Shown piece by piece: positions 20,209 through 21,456 of a stretch of 21,456 nucleotides of DNA (within the stretch, counting starts at the first letter, position 1; every line of letters starts with the position of its first letter). The stretch comes from Glomus cerebriforme (taxonomy: Eukaryota; Glomeromycota; Glomeromycetes; Glomerales; Glomeraceae). A model generated the notes under the pieces. The model was given only the letters and a program-made list of their open reading frames with translations. It was not told where the DNA came from and ran no database searches. Made by a program: the position numbers and the translations under genes. The stretch covers positions 356,620 to 378,075 of the forward strand of contig QKYT01000034.1 of the NCBI GenBank assembly GCA_003550305.1, read 5' to 3'.

Positions 20209-20470
20209 AAGGAAATAGAAAGGGAATTCTAGTCTAAACCAAACCAGCCAGATCTGACCAGTCTTTCCTTGCCTGATACAAAGAAGTCCTCTATATACAG
20301 TATAAGGAAGAGAAGGGGAAGTTTAAAGGAATTTTAAAAAAAATACCAAACCTGCCAAATAGAAGATAGAAGATAGCTCAACTAACTGACTGGTATTACT
20401 GGGTTCCTTGCCTGATAGAAGAAGATCTCATATACAGTATAAGGAAGATAATAAGAAGTTTATTAAAGGA
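20209..20470. repeat. Doubled repeat module, locus 2
   Basis: This locus shares the left flank AGGGAATTCTAGTCTAAACC and the core TTTCCTTGCCTGATA with locus 1 (16522-16790). The core lies at 20264-20278, with TTCCTTGCCTGATA again at 20404-20417, so there are two units about 139 bases apart. Each ends with ATACAGTATAAGGAAG and a purine-rich tail. The units are more diverged from each other than at locus 1; the second has an AGAAGATAGAAGATAG expansion. It lies directly 5' of the minus-strand RT-like block. Confidence 0.75.
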
Positions 20471-21120
20471 AATTGTTGGGAGTAGTTATTAAAAATGATA
20501 GANAGAGAAATAAACTTAGAATAATAATCCATCTTGCTGATAATGTATTTTAAAATAATGAATGAGCTCTAAGGATATTTTATATGATAATTAAAAATAT
20601 AATATGGAATTTAGAGGTATTTATATAATTAAAAATATTAAGAATATAAAAAATGAGTCAAAATGATCAATAATACAATAATAAATTACATTACATAAAA
20701 TTCTGATCATTGCTATTTGTTCATATGAAAAGTTTCTATAATTGGTTAATGACTCATGATTTCTCCTTAATATTCAAAATTTGCAACTAATTGATAAATC
20801 ATGCATGATCAAAAATGCCTAATTGAGAAATTGAATAGCTAAATATGAAATTTAAATTGCCACATAATATATTAGAAACATGACTTTTTACTGATATTAT
20901 ATTATACCTGTAGCCCATCTGACTTGGGATAACCCAAACAACCCTATCTGCTATATCCAAAATTTAACTATATCCTAAACTAAACTAGTAAATTTTAAAT
21001 GTTTAAACTTTAAAGTTTCAAACTATCTTAAATTTTGAATTAAGGTTTTTTTTTGAGACATGGTAAAATTTGGGCTACAACATAACCAAGGTCATTTTAT
21101 TATTATATGTATAATCAACA
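20471..21120. other. A+T-rich stretch without gene
   Basis: Nothing recognisable. A patch at 20910-20960 (TAGCCCATCTGACTTGGGAT) is richer in G and C but short and unassigned. Confidence 0.45.
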
Positions 21121-21121
21121 A

Positions 21122-21267
21122 GTAGGGTTTGGAACCGGTCCAAAAAACCTTAACCGGTTAATAACCGGTTAACCAAAATCTTAACCGGTTAATTAACCGG
21201 TTAATTAACCGGTTAATTAATCGGTTAATTTGTGATATGATTACCGGTTAATTAACCGGTTAATTAT
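21122..21267. repeat. Array of ACCGGT palindromes, probable DNA-transposon end
   Basis: Eight ACCGGT words occur, most within the palindrome TTAACCGGTTAA. Spacing is exactly 12 bp for CCGG at 21185, 21197 and 21209, with a decayed member at 21221, and again at 21244 and 21256; earlier members lie at 21135, 21154 and 21165. The array begins after TAGGGTTTGGAACCGGTCC, which resembles the terminal repeat wording of hAT-type elements. Palindromic subterminal arrays are where hAT transposases bind. The matching other end is not in the window, so the body would lie to the right of 21267. The transposon assignment is inference. Confidence 0.55.
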
Positions 21268-21456
21268 ATAATGAACGGGTTTGGCCCACATTATGCATAA
21301 TTTTGACCAGAATTATGTTTAATTTCGGCCAGTATATGATCCGAACTAGATATATTTCTTTTATTTATTTAATAAAATATGTTCTTATTTTACATTTCCA
21401 AAATTTTAATACATAAATAAAAAAAAATAAAAATAAAAAAAATAAATAATACTATA

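Overview
The window looks like nuclear DNA of a very A+T-rich, repeat-laden eukaryote, most likely an arbuscular mycorrhizal fungus (Glomeromycotina, Rhizophagus-like). The grounds are the extreme A+T bias with frequent homopolymers, a spliced gene with a short GT-AG intron, and decayed copies of a protein kinase and a BTB protein whose wording fits families known to be hugely expanded in Rhizophagus. There are no bacterial operons, no tRNA or rRNA genes that I can recognise, and no CRISPR array. Scattered N bases (18038, 18966-18984, 20503) suggest draft-quality sequence.

Layout. Positions 1-7800 hold no convincing gene. They carry a duplicated segment (1871-2444, whose partner is at 8555-8943) interrupted by a fold-back repeat at about 2043-2203; a sister copy of that repeat lies at 1394-1520. 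At 7806-8087 there is a possible 93-residue orphan protein. At 9464-9911 there is the best intact gene candidate, a two-exon orphan of 123 residues. Between about 10290 and 11483 are weak coding relics. On the minus strand at 12875-11836 lies a clear protein kinase pseudogene.

From 13270 to 14880 the DNA holds palindromes, a near-perfect 84-nt hairpin and a less A+T-rich repeat-like patch. From 15780 to 20470 two blocks have similar architecture: a strongly T-rich stretch with coding relics on the minus strand (one resembling a LINE reverse transcriptase), followed by two imperfect copies of a 115-140 bp module that is shared between the blocks. Between the blocks are a decayed BTB-domain fragment (16811-17040), a less A+T-rich patch with telomere-like words and a hairpin (17700-17918), and an 80-residue orphan ORF (18159-18401). 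The right end (21122-21267) holds an array of 12-bp palindromes around ACCGGT, probably the end of a DNA transposon whose body lies outside the window.

There is no sign that the genes work together. The window reads as a graveyard of expanded gene families and mobile elements around one or two small orphan genes. Family identifications rest on motif reading alone, with no search run.
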